In this document: one piece after another, positions 1-8,160 of the stretch
Layout of the letters: each line of letters starts with the position of its first letter
Position numbering within the stretch: the stretch's first letter is position 1
DNA from: CAWAHD01 sp963781785
Lineage (GTDB): Bacteria > Planctomycetota > Planctomycetia > Isosphaerales > Isosphaeraceae
Assembly: GCA_963781785.1 (NCBI GenBank)
Contig: CAWAHD010000002.1
Location: 930,001-994,000, forward strand
Length of the DNA stretch: 64,000 nt
Direction of reading: 5' to 3'
Translations under genes and position numbers: made by a program
Notes under the pieces: generated by a model
Seen by the model: the letters and a program-made list of their open reading frames with translations, nothing else
Database searches by the model: none
Told to the model about the DNA's origin: nothing

Positions 1-250
1 GTACCGGGCCTCGGAGCGCGGTCGCGGCATCACGGGCGGCCGCCGGTGCTCGCGACGCGTCGCGCGCGCCGCGCAGCCGGGCACCGGCGGCCACGAAGAG
101 GCCGACATTCCAGGCGATCGCCAGGCCGATCAGCCCCGCCAGCGCCCATCGACCGGCGCGGAACGGCCGTACCGCCGGCGCCGGGGCTCGTGACGTCGGT
201 ACACAACGAGAGCTCTCGCCCGGCCCGGTTGGTCCTGCACGGTTTCCCAT
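1..250 (-). CDS. Membrane-anchored protein, N-terminal part (runs off left edge)
   Basis: An open frame begins at an ATG at 250 and stays open to the window edge, about 83 residues. A strong Shine-Dalgarno sequence (AGGGAGGTG) lies about seven bases upstream of the ATG, which decides the start. The N-terminal 40 residues are Pro/Arg/Ala-rich. They are followed by one hydrophobic segment (WALAGLIGLAIAWNVGLFVAA) and then an Ala/Arg-rich stretch, so the visible part looks like a cytoplasmic tail, one membrane span and the start of a further domain. No family can be named from this fragment. The gene lies downstream of the small putative secreted ORF at 437-742 on the same strand. Confidence 0.55.
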   Translation of the reverse strand, partial: MGNRAGPTGPGESSRCVPTSRAPAPAVRPFRAGRWALAGLIGLAIAWNVGLFVAAGARLRGARDASRAPAAARDAATALRGPV

Positions 251-436
251 GATCGCACCTCCCTCGTCCGCAGGTCGCCTCCTGATCGCCGGCCGATGGT
301 CTCCGATCCCGCTGCGGGAACGAGCGGGCTGGCGTCCCCCGGTCTTCGACCGGCCATGTTGCAACGGCCACCCTCGCCAGCGGGGTATCGCATGCGGGGA
401 CGTGATGGAACGCGACGAAGCGCGGATCGGCAGGGA

Positions 437-742
437 TTAACAGCGGAGGTGGCGCGATCGAAGCGAGGGCGGGGAGATCATGGGCGAGCGGCATCCTCGG
501 GACGGCGGGCTGCCCGGCGGGTACGGGCGCGGGAGGGCGGGCGCATCGAGGAGGGGATTGGCCCCCTCGTCGTCGCCACATTCCCCGTCGACGCAATCGC
601 TCTGGGAGGCGCCCGAGCTGGCATCGCGAACGAGGGGCGCCACGGTGCGCCACCGGTCGCGGCCCCCGGGGATCGCCTCATCCGGCCCCCAGGCATGAAG
701 CGACGGCGTCGGGAAGAGGATCAAGACGGCGATGAGGGTCAT
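437..742 (-). CDS. Small putative secreted protein (doubtful)
   Basis: This 101-residue ORF begins with a signal-peptide-like stretch (MTLIAVLILFPTPSLHA) and has a GGAG Shine-Dalgarno-like sequence about ten bases before the ATG. After the signal it is rich in Pro, Gly and Arg and matches nothing I recognise. A second frame on the same strand (about 260-500) also reads like plausible protein, so the true gene may be longer and contain a frameshift near 500. The only structural claim I make is the candidate signal peptide. Confidence 0.3.
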   Translation of the reverse strand: MTLIAVLILFPTPSLHAWGPDEAIPGGRDRWRTVAPLVRDASSGASQSDCVDGECGDDEGANPLLDAPALPRPYPPGSPPSRGCRSPMISPPSLRSRHLRC

Positions 743-1270
743 CGGGAAGGTCTCCGTGCCGGCTCGGCTCGCTGAGCTCTATTCAGGAATTCGACCGCGG
801 TCGGGGTTTTGTTCGACGCTGAATGCGCGGAAGGGGATTCCAGACACCCAGGGATTCGTCGCGTCCCCACGGGGATCAAGACTCCGGCATGTCATTGGCT
901 GGCTGAAGGTTGGGTGAATTACGGCGCACAGTCATTGTCAGGCGCTGGATGGCTGGAGGATCCGTAGGTGCGTCTCAGAACGCCCGCACACACAGACGGC
1001 CGAAAAGAGGGTGTCTGGCAACCTTTTTTCCGCTCCCCTTCGACCCGTGTAAGCTTGCCGGTTCTGGGATTGAGAGCGCCGGCGAGGTAACGCTTCTCGT
1101 TGCAACCTGGGGTGTGCAATTGCGTTTGTTGTGCGGCCAGCGTCCATTCTGGTCCGACCTTGTCCAGGGGATGCCGCCGGGTCGCATTGGGGGAGCGATC
1201 CCCCGGGGCCACCCGGCGCAATCCCTTCGAGACGCCGTGCTCGACGGGGTCGGCTCCTGGATTTCCTGCA
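743..1270. other. Intergenic stretch without a recognisable gene
   Basis: About 530 bases with only short overlapping ORFs in all frames. The one notable item is the 81-bp copy of the insertion-sequence end at 942-1022, listed separately. Confidence 0.5.
942..1022 (+). repeat. Solitary copy of the IS end found at 2690-2772
   Basis: The stretch starting GCGCTGGATGGCTGGAGGAT and ending near GTCTGGCAACC is nearly the same as 2690-2772, with a handful of substitutions over about 80 bases and the same orientation. The second copy is the end of the ISAzo13-type element downstream of its transposase core. This copy has no transposase beside it, so it is probably a remnant of another copy of that element or a derived non-autonomous piece. 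Confidence 0.7.
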
Positions 1271-2427
1271 TCACTCGTTTCGCACGCGCGGTTCCCAGCC
1301 GAAGGGGTGCAGCGCCTCCTTGATCGACAACCCCACGACCTCGATCTCCCGTGGGTTGTTCGTTCCGAGTCCCAGCTTGGCGGCCATGGCCAGATGATTG
1401 TCGCCGGGGAAGGGACCGGTCGCCGCTGCGGCCATCGGGTCGTAGCCCATCACCACGGTGCCGACGGCGTCGGTGCAAACCGGGTTGCGGCCGGCCAGCA
1501 GGAGGCCCGGCTTCTGCAAGGCCAGGTCGGAGCACCACGGCCCCTCACCGCCTGAGACCGTCTCGATCCCATCGATGATCGTCAGATCGATTGGACGGAT
1601 GCCGATCGAGTCGACTGTGTGCCGGGGGACGCGATATGTCGGCCGGCGGGGTGACTTCGGGTCGACCTCCTGCGGAAGGCCGTCCGCCGGCCGCTCTGCG
1701 CCGCTGTGAAAAAGGGCCATGCGGGCCGACTTCGCTTGCTCGTTGGGCTCGTGGTGTGAATAAAGGGCTGGGGGCGTGATCCCGAAGTTGTTCTTGATCC
1801 CCATGGTCACACCCGCCGTCGCGTGGTTCTTGAGCTTGGCGAGCGACACGTAGACGTCGCAGTCGACGTACGAATGGTTCAGGTGGTAGGCAGGGAAGAG
1901 GCTACCGCCCCATGGTACCTTCACCTCGTGGTATTTCGTTCCCTTGCCGAGGTTGCGTGTGTCTTCGTATTCGACCGACGCCTTCAGGGCGGCAAGAGCG
2001 TTCAAGTCCCAGCCGGCGTCGCGGAGGTACGGCTCAAATGGGCCGAGCTGGTAGGTGCACTCCAGGAAGCGGATGCGCTTCGCGCCGCTCGGTCGAGCAC
2101 GGCTGCGGTGGCCAGGACGACATCGGGGTGGACATGATAGGTTCGGCTGCCGGGCAGGCCGAGCGCCGGCTGGTGGACGTCCCCAGTGAGGTTGACCTTG
2201 ACTGCGACGGTCTTGCCGGCGACCAGCTTCGCGAGTCCGCCGAGCTGGTCCATCATTGCCTGGAGCTGGCCGACGACGGCGTTCGGGCCGTACGTTTTAC
2301 AACGGGCGATGCTCACCGGCGAAGACGGCTTCGTGGGCGTGGCCCGGAGCGGCACATCCACCAGAGGCGTCAGCAGTGAGGCCCCCACGATCCTCAGGAA
2401 ATCTCGGCGATTGCGACACGGTCCCAT
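1271..2427 (-). CDS. DUF362 domain protein with Tat signal (frameshifted)
   Basis: The protein starts MGPCRNRRDFLRIVGAS, a twin-arginine (RRxFL) export signal, after a GGAG ribosome site. The remainder matches the DUF362 family: a VAVKVNLTG segment, a DVYVSLAKLKNHATAGVT segment, and a C-terminal NPVCTDAVGTVVMGYDP segment. DUF362 proteins are often exported and their biochemical role is not settled. The reading frame is broken once near 2074-2085: the first part ends in frame 1 with LDRAARS and the homologous continuation (IRFLECTYQLGPFEP) lies in another frame down to the stop at 1271. Both halves are otherwise intact, so the break is either a sequencing indel or a very recent mutation. Confidence 0.8.
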
Positions 2428-2689
2428 CGTTGTTCTCCGTTGCTCGAGAGAGGATCATGCCGGACGCGGCGGATTGGAACCGAGTCCAGCCGGCACGGCG
2501 ACTGCCCCGTGCCCGTCGACCTCGTCCAGTTTGGCTGAGCCCTCATTAGACCGGGGCCTGCGACGCAGGTCCAGGGAACACCGATCTGGTGGCGCGGATT
2601 GAACTAAACCGCTCCGCGGTGGGCAAGAACGAGGTTTCAATCGGATCCGAGCCGTCTGGGTGTTCGCTGCACACCGCGGACGTTGTCGA

Positions 2690-4110
2690 GCGCTGGATGG
2701 CTGGAGGATCCGTAGGTGCGTCTCAGATTGCCTGCACGCACAGACGGCCGAAAAGAGGGCGTCTGGCTACCCCCTTCCCCGGGCGAGATGACCGGCGGGT
2801 GTCTGCCTCCCCCTTTTGTCCCGGCCGAATGGTGTAATTCCATTCGCCGTGGAACTTGTGTGGGTTCAACTGTACCTGTTTCAGTTCGCGGTCGGAGACC
2901 TTCTTACCGGACGGGTATTCATTGGGATCCAGGGCAGCTCTGACTTTCAAACCCGCTGTGGTGCGTGTGTTACCGATTAGCTCGACGATTGCCTGTACCG
3001 TGATCAGCGGTTTGCCACGCCAGTTTTGAGTGACGAACGAAAACAACCGATGCTCGATCTTGTTCCACTTGCTCGTGCCCGGCGGAAAATGACACACGGT
3101 CAACGTCAAACCCGTTGCGTTGGCCAACTCCTGCAGCGCGACTTTCCACAACCGAGTGCGGGCGCCGTTACTTCCGCCTCCATCCGCTGTAATGAGCAAC
3201 TCCGCCGGACTACGAAAGCGTGTCCGGCCCATTTCGTCCCACCAACGCTGGATTGTAGCCGCCGCGAACTCGGCCGTGTCGTGCGTGATGCCCACACTGA
3301 CCCAGCCCTCGTTGTTAGCCAGGTCATAGACGCCGTACGGAATTGCCTTGCCCAACTTCTTGTCGGCGAAATCATGCACCCTTACTTCCACCGGTCGGCC
3401 GCTGGGGCGGTATTCGCGCCCTCCATTCTTAAAATCCCCTACCAATTCCTTCTTTTTCGTATCGACCGAGACCACCGGCTGGCGCCGACGTTGAAACCGC
3501 TTGACCAGTCGGTTGATATACTCAAACTGAGCGTTGCGGTCCGGATGCGACCCGCCTTCGCGAGTCTTGCGGTTTGCCTGCAAGCTAAAGCCTGCTTCAT
3601 CCAGCAGCGTCGCGACCGTGCTATGGCTGACGGTGTGCCCTTGGTCTTTCAACGTGCGAGCCAACACGCGCGTACTACGGATCGTCCAGCGCAGCGGCGA
3701 GTCGGGCTCGCCGCGCGCCGTAGGTTCAACCAATGCCTCCAGCGCCGCAACTAAATCGGGATCATGGTGCTTGATAGATTTGCGGCCCGCACCCGGTCGG
3801 CGAACATGAGCGCCGCCAGCGCGGCCTTCTTGCGCGTTTTAGGCTGCGAGCGAACCTCCGTGATTCCAGCACGGACAGTGGTGCGCGACATGCCTGTGGC
3901 GTGGGCCACGATCGTCACGCCGCCCCATCCCAGCTCAAGGGCCTCGGACGCCGCCCAAAGTCGCCGAGCGCGTTCATCCAACGCGCTTTCCAATTGCTTG
4001 TACTTCCGCCGAATCCTGGCGATCGTGGCTGCTTCCGGCATGCCACGACGTTCGCAGAATCCCAGCAGGCCAAGATCAATCTGGACAGTTTATTGTTTTA
4101 CGATCCCTAA
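2690..4110 (-). mobile_element. ISAzo13-type insertion sequence
   Basis: A 1.4-kb element carrying one DDE transposase on the minus strand. Candidate terminal inverted repeats are weak: GGATCCGTA at 2706-2714 and TACGATCCC (reverse complement GGGATCGTA) at 4099-4107. Two things support the boundaries. A second copy of the low-coordinate end exists at 942-1022. A protein-coding frame (the EF-hand remnant) becomes sensible exactly after the high-coordinate end. The exact outer limits and any target duplication could not be fixed by eye. Confidence 0.6.
2723..4041 (-). CDS. ISAzo13 family transposase (one frameshift)
   Basis: The N-terminal part (ATG at 4041) has a helix-turn-helix-like region containing GGVTIVAHATGMSRTTVRAG. 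The C-terminal part has the family hallmarks: the SLQANRKTREG segment, SVDTKKKELVGDFKN with the first catalytic Asp, LITADGGGSNG with the second Asp, and NKIEHRLFSF with the Glu. The two parts are in different frames. Reading the second frame backwards through the join gives HVRRPGAGRKSIKHHDPDL, which is what the family shows there, so the shift lies near 3800-3812. It may be an inactivating mutation, a sequencing indel or a programmed shift. The C-terminus runs about 30 residues beyond the usual FHGEWNYTIRP end, into the element's terminal sequence. Confidence 0.85.
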
Positions 4111-4672
4111 GGTTCGTGACAAGACTTTCTACCACACCGACTACAACCTCAAGGCGATGGCGGCTGTCGGGCAGGATCAGCCGATCAGGGTCAAGCTGCG
4201 GCTGATACCCGACGATGACTCGTCAAACGAACTCGGGCACAAGTGCCAGGTGCTTCGCCCCTACATGGAGTTCGGGTGGAAGTTCGCGGAGGACAACAAC
4301 TTCCTGGACGTGCTGGCGGACGAGGAAGGTGTGTTCAAAATCCTCGCCGATCGGGATGGCAATCCTATTGACGAGAATATGCAGCCGACCTACTGGCGGG
4401 TCGATGATGTCCGAGATCCGTACAAGTGCCGGGTGACAGTCCTCAAGGATCTCGACGGGGACGGGTCCGTCCAGAAGGACGAACTCCAATATGCCGACTA
4501 CCTTGTGTGGGACTATCACCGGGATACGACAGACCCCGTAACCAAGCTGACGTATCGTGAAGTCCTCAACGTCGAAGAGGAGGTTGAGTACGAAGATGGT
4601 GAGGCACGGTGCCTTTGGTTCACGATTTACACCGGTCGTGAAGTCGAACCATTTCAGGTTGCCGTGATCTGA
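4109..4672 (+). pseudogene. EF-hand-containing protein, 5'-truncated remnant
   Basis: A frame that begins abruptly at the edge of the insertion sequence (KVRDKTFYHTDYNLKAM) runs to a stop at 4672, about 187 residues. The first internal ATG is at 4157. The sequence is acidic and hydrophilic and contains one full EF-hand calcium loop, DLDGDGSVQKDE, with acidic residues at loop positions 1, 3, 5 and 12. No start codon with a ribosome site precedes it and the missing N-terminus is not found beyond the insertion sequence. I read it as the C-terminal remnant of a larger gene destroyed by IS insertion plus deletion. A short new gene starting at 4157 is the alternative. Base composition is less GC-rich than the chromosome around it. 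Confidence 0.5.
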
Positions 4673-4927
4673 ACTGGACACCCAAGGCTTCCCAGGCTGA
4701 CTAAGCGGGACATAGCCAACCCTGCCAGAAGACCGTCATTCAGATGTCGGCGCGCAATCGGTTACGACAGTTCGTAACTGACGAGCGGGATTACCTTCTC
4801 TGATTGCATCCGCATTAACTTGGAGATGGAACTATTGAAGGCATTCACGGACTTGGCCTGGAACGAAGCCAAGGAGAGCACGTGAGCGAGTTTGATTCGT
4901 GCTTTTCTTCTGCCTTGAATCGGTCCA

Positions 4928-5947
4928 TCAGTCTGGATTCCCCACATCCCGCACCGTGGTCGTCAGATCCTCAACTCCCAGCACGTTCACCGGGATCGGT
5001 GGCAGCCACTTGAGCGTGACGGATCTGGCATCAGGCTGGTCCTTCTTGCCGACCCAGAACGAGTGCCAATGCGCCCTGCGGATATGGGAACGAGGGCCGG
5101 CATGGGTCCCGGTCTGTTCCGCTGGTTCATGTTGCGACAATGCCTGCCTCAACGCGGCTCCGAGGCGATACCCGACGTCCCATCGGCTTGGGTGATCCGG
5201 GGCAAAGATCCGCATTCCCTTCTTGGTCTTCTGCGGCTTGGGACGAGTGGGTACACGTCTGCCGGCACAACCCTCCCTGATCTCGGCGGCTTGGGAACAA
5301 AGGTAGAGGACGAGAGATACCAGGGGCGAGATATCGCTGGAGAGCTGCTCCACGACACCCTCCGGTGATTGCACTCTGGCGGGAAAATGGCGAGCAGCCT
5401 CCTTCAACATCGCCTCTACTCCATCAGCGACTCCGCCTTTGCCCAGGTGGATCGGCGTGACGATCAGGTCGTCACCTGCTGGACCAGTCACGTCAAGAAC
5501 CAGGCGAAGTTCCGTGCGCCGATCGTTCATGTCAGACTCTAAATGAGCGAAGAATCCGTTGAGGCTGGCTCCCTGCCAGGCCTGGTCAGGGGTCGGGATG
5601 TAAACGCACCACTCAGGGAGATGAAAGAGAACCTCGGTGGGGATGTCTCCGGTAACCGGCGTCTTCCAGAGGGCGTCGAAGGTCGTGGGATCAAATCGGT
5701 AGATGCCTTGCGTGACGCGCCATGCCGCCAAAGCACCCAGAATGCCGATGTGATGAGCGTGGTTCAGAGGGGTCTTGTGCTGGGACACGATGGCGTAGGT
5801 TCCCGCCAGCGGCAGAAAGCACCAGTGTGCCCAGTCTCCGAGTTCCTTTCTGCCGGCACGGAACTCGTCCACTTGTTTCCAGGCGTCCGGATAGAGGCGA
5901 CCATAGGCGCAGAGAATCTTGCCGGGACGGAGGTATGGTTCAGTCAC
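4928..5947 (-). CDS. AcrVA2 family protein (anti-CRISPR homologue)
   Basis: The 339-residue protein (GTG start at 5947) matches the architecture I recall for AcrVA2, the anti-Cas12a protein of Moraxella bovoculi (about 320 residues). Three blocks align in order: AAWRVTQGIYRFD (about residues 74-86), IPTEVLFHLPEWCVYI (102-117), and a C-terminal SHIRRAHWHSFWVG followed by LKWLPPIPVNV (287-322). In AcrVA2 the corresponding blocks are WRNTLGIYQLD, TSIFLNLPDWCVYV, and HIRRGHWHGYWQG with VRWQPAVFVN. AcrVA2 is reported to lower Cas12a production by acting on nascent Cas12a and its mRNA, and homologues occur in bacteria without Cas12a, where the role is unknown. No cas gene or CRISPR array is in this window. 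The gene overlaps the upstream short ORF by eight bases and sits in the IS-bearing, lower-GC island, which fits horizontal transfer. The family assignment is from memory of the sequence. Function here is inference. Confidence 0.8.
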   Translation of the reverse strand: MTEPYLRPGKILCAYGRLYPDAWKQVDEFRAGRKELGDWAHWCFLPLAGTYAIVSQHKTPLNHAHHIGILGALAAWRVTQGIYRFDPTTFDALWKTPVTGDIPTEVLFHLPEWCVYIPTPDQAWQGASLNGFFAHLESDMNDRRTELRLVLDVTGPAGDDLIVTPIHLGKGGVADGVEAMLKEAARHFPARVQSPEGVVEQLSSDISPLVSLVLYLCSQAAEIREGCAGRRVPTRPKPQKTKKGMRIFAPDHPSRWDVGYRLGAALRQALSQHEPAEQTGTHAGPRSHIRRAHWHSFWVGKKDQPDARSVTLKWLPPIPVNVLGVEDLTTTVRDVGNPD

Positions 5948-6182
5948 GGAGCAGTTCCTTATGCCTCGACCACCGTAGTTGGCTCTGGCGATCTCCAGCT
6001 CGGCAGAGGCGGCGAGAGAGTTGTCCGCCTAGCCAGCCCGCGAGCAGAGCGAACAGCGAATGTCCATTCCGGATGAAGTTCTCGGTCGTGCCGCTGGTGG
6101 TCCCGGCAGAGCTACTGGTAAGGAAGGAATTTCCCAGGATGACGCCGAGCAGGCTGGCGATGGTGAAGCGGATGCGTCTCAT
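5940..6182 (-). pseudogene. Degraded short planctomycete membrane protein
   Basis: The 80-residue ORF begins MRRIRFTIASLLGVIL, a start shared by many short planctomycete proteins with one or two membrane spans. It contains a second typical piece, NGHSLFALLAGWLGGQLSRRL. The hydrophobic segment after the start is interrupted and the C-terminal part turns into Arg-rich sequence, so the gene seems rearranged or truncated. Its end overlaps the start of the AcrVA2-like gene by eight bases, so the two may be translated together. Function unknown. Confidence 0.4.
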
Positions 6183-6324
6183 GGCGTGGCCCCCGAGTGG
6201 TTGAAAAAGAATCTGCCAACGAGCATTCTAAATCGCTGACCGATTCATGGAAAATGCCACGTTCTGTGGGGGTTGTCAGTAGCTCGGTACAGACTGTGTT
6301 CGTGCGGTCCCCTGCTGGTTCGGC

Positions 6325-6810
6325 TTACATCTTGTAGCCGATCTGCCGCAAGAAATCCTTTCGCCACTGGATCTCCTCCTCGTCTTCGATGCCCTTCGGA
6401 GAGAATCCGTCGACCACGCCCAGGATGCCACGACCCTGCTCGGTCTCGGCAAGCACGACTTCGGTCGGATTGGCAGTCGCACAAAAGATGCGGCACACCT
6501 CTGGGACCATTATCAGGGCGTTCAGGACATTGAGCGGATAGAAACCGTCGCCAAGGAAGACGATGAAGGAGTGACCGGCTCCGATGGCAGCGACGTTTTT
6601 CTTCGCCAATTCGGTCATGGCGGCATCAGTCCCGGACCACCTGACGAGGCATTTGCCAGACGCTTCGCAAAACGCCAGCCCGAACTTGATCCCCGGAACA
6701 GAAGTCACGAGCGCCTCGTGAATGTCCTCCACTGACTTGATGAAATGCGTCTGCCCCAGGATGAAGTTCGTGTCGTCGGGCTTTTCGACCTTCACGGTGA
6801 TGAGTTGCAT
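6325..6810 (-). CDS. Adenosine-specific kinase (PF04008 family)
   Basis: A 161-residue protein starting MQLITVKVEKPDDTNFILGQ at 6810, with an AGGGAGAG ribosome site. It matches the full length of the adenosine-specific kinase family first described in archaea: QTHFIKSVEDIHEAL at the N-terminus, GIKFGLAFCEASGKCLVRW, the IGAGHSFIVFLGDGFYPLNVLNA block, and the C-terminal CRIFCATANPTEVVLAETEQGRGILGVVDG. The family is reported to phosphorylate adenosine. The gene stands alone between repeats on the accessory island. A longer ORF beginning at 6858 adds 16 unrelated residues and is not preferred. Confidence 0.88.
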   Translation of the reverse strand: MQLITVKVEKPDDTNFILGQTHFIKSVEDIHEALVTSVPGIKFGLAFCEASGKCLVRWSGTDAAMTELAKKNVAAIGAGHSFIVFLGDGFYPLNVLNALIMVPEVCRIFCATANPTEVVLAETEQGRGILGVVDGFSPKGIEDEEEIQWRKDFLRQIGYKM

Positions 6811-6887
6811 GGGAATTCTCTCCCTGATTCTCCCGCCTGGATTTGTCAGCCACAACAATCATGACCTATTCTATGCATAGGAGGATG

Positions 6888-6930
6888 CGCTCTATGAGGC
6901 ATGATGCCTCAGCACACCAATCCAACCTCG
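6888..6930 (+). repeat. 43-bp palindromic repeat, copy 1
   Basis: A 43-base stretch identical, except for one base, to 7236-7278. Its core is the perfect inverted repeat TGAGGCAT-G-ATGCCTCA at 6895-6911, followed by CAGCACACCAATCC. It lies upstream of the adenosine-specific kinase gene, between divergent genes. Confidence 0.7.
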
Positions 6931-7085
6931 AAATTCACTTTTTGCGGCACTCTCCACAGTGCCACGATCATGTACAAGGTCGGAGTGCTTCATGCCCAGA
7001 GGGCGGCGGACTTGAGCCGCGCTGACATCGGCATGGGGTTTGCTGACAACTGACACCAGACTTGACCAGGAGGGAGGATTTGACC

Positions 7086-7343
7086 ATGAGACGAAGTTTT
7101 CGCTCTCTTGCAGACAGTCTGGTCCTGATCACCGCCGTGACGGTGCCCTGCGTACTAGCCGCGAACCGCACTCCCGTCGGGAGAAGCGCTGAAGCGGTTC
7201 TGTCGAAGGTTGAGGCATTCGTGGGGATCGTACCCCGCTCTATGAGGCATGATGCCTCAGCACACCAATCCAGCCTCGATCGCCACGGACCGAGGATCAT
7301 GGAATCCCGCCGAAGCAGACGGACCAGGGACCAAGCCAGATAA
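7086..7343 (+). CDS. Small protein with signal peptide (possibly truncated)
   Basis: A very strong ribosome site (AGGAGGGAGG) precedes the ATG at 7086. The N-terminus (MRRSFRSLADSLVLITAVTVPCVLAANR) is a clear signal peptide. After about 50 residues the frame enters the 43-bp palindromic repeat at 7236-7278 and the remaining residues are basic and low-complexity (MESRRSRRTRDQAR). The repeat has probably cut a longer exported protein. No family recognised. Confidence 0.4.
   Translation: MRRSFRSLADSLVLITAVTVPCVLAANRTPVGRSAEAVLSKVEAFVGIVPRSMRHDASAHQSSLDRHGPRIMESRRSRRTRDQAR
7236..7278 (+). repeat. 43-bp palindromic repeat, copy 2
   Basis: Second copy of the repeat at 6888-6930, same orientation, 348 bases downstream. 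The inverted repeat core is at 7243-7259. Flanking sequence is unrelated between the two copies, so this is a small mobile or regulatory unit rather than a long duplication. Confidence 0.7.
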
Positions 7344-7526
7344 GCCTGGTACTTCCACTACAGGCAGGTGCGATTTGCCCGCTGGTGTGGCTTCATGGGA
7401 CCAGATGCCAACCTCGATCGGGAGTTCTTCGACCCACCGATCACTGAACGCCCTGTACTCACCGCCGGTGCAAGTTCTCTGAACCGCATCTGAATGCCTC
7501 GTGTCGATCGCAGAGGGAGGATCGCA

Positions 7527-7703
7527 ATGAACGCCAACACTAACATTCTCGTTGTCTTGTCCGCCGCTCTTCTTCGCCACCTGCGTAGAGTCGCCGAGGA
7601 GCAGCAAATCCCGCTACGTTGGCTGGTAGCCGGTCTCGTCTGCGATACCTTTGAGACCGGAACCGGTCATGGGAAGCTGACCTGTGAGTCTGGCGAATCG
7701 TGA
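7527..7703 (+). CDS. Small ribbon-helix-helix-like protein, putative antitoxin
   Basis: A 58-residue protein with a good ribosome site (GAGGGAGG) before the ATG at 7527. The pattern NILVVLSA (strand), AALLRHLRRVAEEQ (helix), IPLRWLVAGLVCDTFE (second helix) fits a ribbon-helix-helix DNA-binding fold such as the antitoxins of type II toxin-antitoxin pairs. The stop codon overlaps the start of the next gene by four bases (GTGA), which implies coupled translation. The fold assignment rests on pattern alone; no database match was possible. Confidence 0.5.
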   Translation: MNANTNILVVLSAALLRHLRRVAEEQQIPLRWLVAGLVCDTFETGTGHGKLTCESGES

Positions 7704-7957
7704 GCGACATTGCAGGTAAGCCTGCTCTCTTCAAGTTAAAGGAAGCCCTCCCTCCCGGCAGATCAGCTTCCCCAAAAGCGTTCTATGCTGGAATGACGGG
7801 GTACCAGGACTTCTTGCTGCTCCACCGCTCAACATCCGAGCAGGCAGTCACATTCCATCGCACGAAACATGCCCGGTTGATCAAGATCGATGCCGACCCG
7901 AGCTTTGATCGTTCGGTCGGCCCGCATTTCACCGAAGGACTCGAGCTGCCCGAGTAA
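7700..7957 (+). CDS. Small protein coupled to the RHH-like gene, possible toxin partner
   Basis: An 85-residue protein starting at GTG 7700, overlapping the preceding gene by four bases. It has a mixed charged composition, with segments FYAGMTGYQDFLLLHRS, VTFHRTKHARLIKIDADP and a C-terminal EGLELPE. There is no signal peptide or membrane segment. I do not recognise the family. Position, size and overlap fit the second gene of a toxin-antitoxin pair, but no toxin active site can be pointed to. Confidence 0.45.
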   Translation: MSDIAGKPALFKLKEALPPGRSASPKAFYAGMTGYQDFLLLHRSTSEQAVTFHRTKHARLIKIDADPSFDRSVGPHFTEGLELPE

Positions 7958-8160
7958 TTCCCCCTTCCGCTCTCGTCGCGCAAACCCGCGGGAGCAGCAC
8001 GCCCGCTCGATCCCGCAGATTGAGCCGACCGTGTCCCAGTCCGACCGAAACGGCACCGGCTCCGTCAGGCTGCTGATTCGCAGTAGGATTCTCACGATCC
8101 TGCCGGATGAGCGGACTGCACGGCCGCACGAGGCCCGTCGATTCCCCAGGGTGCCGCCTC

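Noticed and set aside
4762..4947. 61-residue ORF overlapping the end of the AcrVA2-like gene
   Set aside because: No ribosome site could be assigned and it overlaps the coding end of a well-supported gene in another frame. It could be a frameshifted extension but there is no positive evidence.
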